DNA of 7,546 nt from Nocardioides sp. (lineage in GTDB: Bacteria > Actinomycetota > Actinomycetes > Propionibacteriales > Nocardioidaceae), in assembly GCA_003519585.1 (NCBI GenBank), contig DOWL01000247.1, forward strand, positions 56,893 through 64,438, read 5' to 3'. Numbering within the stretch: the first letter of the stretch is position 1; each line of letters starts with the position of its first letter. The position numbers were made by a program, and so were the translations under genes. The notes under the pieces are model-generated. The model did not search any database and was not told the origin of the DNA. It saw only the letters and a list, made by a program, of their open reading frames with translations. This document shows positions 6,427 to 7,546 of this stretch, piece after piece.

Positions 6427-6629
6427 CTGGCCAAGGTAGAGCCCGCCGCCGACGCCCCCAAGTCAGGTCCCCCGCAGCAGTCGCGACCCGACGCTGCGCT
6501 GCCTCGAGGGCCTGGCCGTAGCCGGGTCTCCTCGACGACAAGTTCGCTCGGCAGAGGGAGAAACCGCGCTTGTGGTCGAGTGGCCTCTCCTGGACGGTGG
6601 CGTGCAGGGTGAGGACTCGCCGCGGGGGT
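6427..6629. other. No confident gene; coding-like fragment possible
   Basis: Between the 57-aa gene and the helix-turn-helix-like gene I see no convincing complete gene, terminator or RNA. On the minus strand, one frame over about 6464-6619 has G/C-rich third positions and reads ...LDHKRGF, then YGQALEAAQRRVATAAGDLTW, after which the bias switches to the frame of the 57-aa gene. This could be a decayed 5' part of that gene or chance. Confidence 0.35.
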
Positions 6630-7274
6630 TCACGGTCTCGGCTCCTGTGCGGCCATGCTGCGCAGCAGCTTGATGTCGCGCCGGAGCGCCCCAGGGAGTC
6701 TGGCACACTCTTCCGGGTCGGCCTGGTAGCCGATCAGGCCGCCCTCCACAAGGTCCGCGGCCGTCTCCAGGATGCGCGCCACCCGGAGCAGAAGGGCGGG
6801 GGGCATCTGGACCGACGGCTCTTCATAGAAGCCGGTCGTGGCCTCCTGGTCGTTGAGCAGGAGGCCGAAGTAGCTCTGCGTGTGGGCCACTTGTGCAACC
6901 CGGTCGCGAGTGTGATCGAGGTCGTCGCGCTCGACGAGGAAGATGCGAACCACCTCGCCGAGGCCGGCAAAGATCGTGCCGGCGAACCTGACGGGCACCG
7001 CGGCGGTTCGCGGGGCGCTCATGAGGTCGGCGCCGGGGGTCTCATCGACGAAGCCGAAGACGATCGTTCTGGCCAGGCCCGCGAGGGCCTCGTCGGTCAG
7101 GTAGCGACGGGCGGTGGCCTCGGTGACGCGCATATTCGCGGCGACGTAAGCAACACGTTCGTCCAGCACCTCGCCGGCGACGGCACGAGACATCGTCATG
7201 CCGAGATCGGAGACAGCCTCGAGAAGCTCGTCGATGCGCTTGTCGCGCCAGGATCGTGAGGCCACGCGGGTCAC
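6630..7274 (-). CDS. Possible helix-turn-helix protein, unknown function
   Basis: This 214-aa protein is largely helical. Residues about 38-68 (DERVAYVAANMRVTEATARR, then YLTDEAL) look like a helix-turn-helix, with VTEATARRYL as the recognition helix, so a DNA-binding role is plausible. A hydrophobic middle (93-114, VPVRFAGTIFAGLGEVVRIF) and a leucine-rich C-terminal half follow, ending in LRRDIKLLRSM. I do not recognise a named family. The frame is open further upstream to 7532, but that extension is Arg/Pro-rich and non-coding in character. The start is taken as the GTG at 7274, which overlaps the TGA of a ten-codon leader (GTGA). A GTG at 7265 (MASRSWRDKR) is the alternative. There is no Shine-Dalgarno site, and expression probably depends on the leader frame starting at 7303. 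The gene ends in TGA at 6630-6632. Confidence 0.75.
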   Translation of the reverse strand: MTRVASRSWRDKRIDELLEAVSDLGMTMSRAVAGEVLDERVAYVAANMRVTEATARRYLTDEALAGLARTIVFGFVDETPGADLMSAPRTAAVPVRFAGTIFAGLGEVVRIFLVERDDLDHTRDRVAQVAHTQSYFGLLLNDQEATTGFYEEPSVQMPPALLLRVARILETAADLVEGGLIGYQADPEECARLPGALRRDIKLLRSMAAQEPRP

Positions 7275-7303
7275 CTGGCCGCGGCTGCGTTCGGCTTGGT
7301 CAT
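7271..7303 (-). CDS. Ten-codon leader frame overlapping the next start
   Basis: ATG at 7303 opens MTKPNAAAAR and stops at TGA 7271-7273, which overlaps the GTG at 7274 as GTGA. A CAGAAT ends 8 nt before the ATG, which suits leaderless transcription as is common in actinobacteria. It may be a translated leader coupled to the gene at 6630-7274. Alternatively it is the real N-terminus of that gene, separated by a one-base indel or a -1 frameshift. Confidence 0.4.
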   Translation of the reverse strand: MTKPNAAAAR

Positions 7304-7311
7304 CACCCGTG

Positions 7312-7317
7312 ATTCTG
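7312..7317 (-). promoter_or_regulatory. Candidate -10 element for a leaderless start at 7303
   Basis: CAGAAT on the minus strand ends 8 nt before the ATG at 7303, the usual distance for a transcript that begins at its start codon. No clear -35 is present at 16-19 bp. Confidence 0.35.
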
Positions 7318-7436
7318 CCATCCGGTTGGGACGGGACTGTCGCACGCGATCGTGCAGTCCAGCGCACCTTGGCCGGACTGGACCGGCGAGGAACGCGTTG
7401 GTGCCCGGCTCGACCCGCTCGTCTCGGCGTCGGTCG

Positions 7437-7452
7437 CGGTCGTGCACGACCG
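7437..7452. repeat. 16-bp perfect palindrome
   Basis: CGGTCGTGCACGACCG is self-complementary over all 16 bases. It lies about 135 bp upstream of the ATG at 7303 in a stretch without a gene (7304-7546), so it could be an operator for a dimeric regulator, perhaps the downstream helix-turn-helix protein itself. The rest of 7318-7546 shows no convincing coding frame on either strand. Confidence 0.45.
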
Positions 7453-7546
7453 TCGCATCCCAGGCACGAGGCCACATCGACCACATTGTCACCACGCCTG
7501 CCGGCATCTGTGATCGACGCGAAGCGGTACAAGGGTCGGCCTGAAC

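Noticed and set aside
6332..6706. Minus-strand frame of 124 codons, and the neighbouring frame 6463-6708
   Set aside because: Both begin inside the 3' end of the gene at 6630-7274 and are low-complexity Arg/Ser-rich. Only the 6464-6619 part has coding-like bias, so it is noted as a possible fragment rather than a gene.
6570..7259. Plus-strand open frame of 229 codons
   Set aside because: It lies antisense to the gene at 6630-7274, which has the more natural protein sequence and a candidate start region.
7275..7546. Open frames on both strands in the right end (7296-7544 plus; 7271-7507 and the 7532 extension minus)
   Set aside because: All have Arg-rich, structureless products without ribosome binding sites. 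Only the last ten codons before 7271 were kept, as a possible leader.

Overview
This is a high-GC window with strongly G/C-biased third codon positions, several GTG starts and protein families common in actinobacteria (DUF6221-like, DUF6011-like, AbiJ-related). I infer an actinomycete chromosome or integrated element; genus cannot be fixed from the sequence. No rRNA, tRNA, CRISPR array, insertion sequence or integrase was seen.

Region 1 (about 1-4711, minus strand) is a tandem run of four genes with gaps of 31, 67 and 31 nt, most simply one operon read from right to left. In transcription order they are: a 418-aa mostly helical conserved hypothetical protein with one hydrophobic alanine/glycine/methionine-rich segment; a 316-aa protein with a C-terminal CxxC...GIGPxC zinc-binding motif of the DUF6011 kind; a 398-aa CoiA-like protein with an N-terminal Cys/His cluster, a PD-(D/E)xK-like nuclease core and a possible C-terminal winged helix; and an unrecognised acidic protein of at least about 390 aa that runs off the left edge.

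Region 2 (4900-6222) holds a small DUF6221-like gene on the minus strand and, divergent from it across about 60 bp, a plus-strand gene coding for a 312-aa protein. That protein joins an AbiJ-type N-terminal region to a DUF559/Vsr-like nuclease domain. AbiJ-type domains are associated with abortive infection, so this is the clearest phage-defence candidate.

Region 3 (6253-7546) holds a 57-codon minus-strand gene at 6253-6426, a roughly 200-bp stretch without a confident gene, and a minus-strand gene (6630-7274) for a helical protein with a possible helix-turn-helix. The start of that gene overlaps a ten-codon leader frame that appears to have its own promoter. A 16-bp perfect palindrome lies further upstream.

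The overall picture is an accessory or defence-like neighbourhood. Two different nuclease-type proteins (CoiA-like and AbiJ-NTD/DUF559-like) sit within 3 kb of each other, beside conserved genes of unknown function. That they work together is inference from position only. The two observations most worth following are the four-gene operon as a possible undescribed system, and the two genes (1209-2405 and 6630-7274) whose best translation signals point into a different frame from the coding body.
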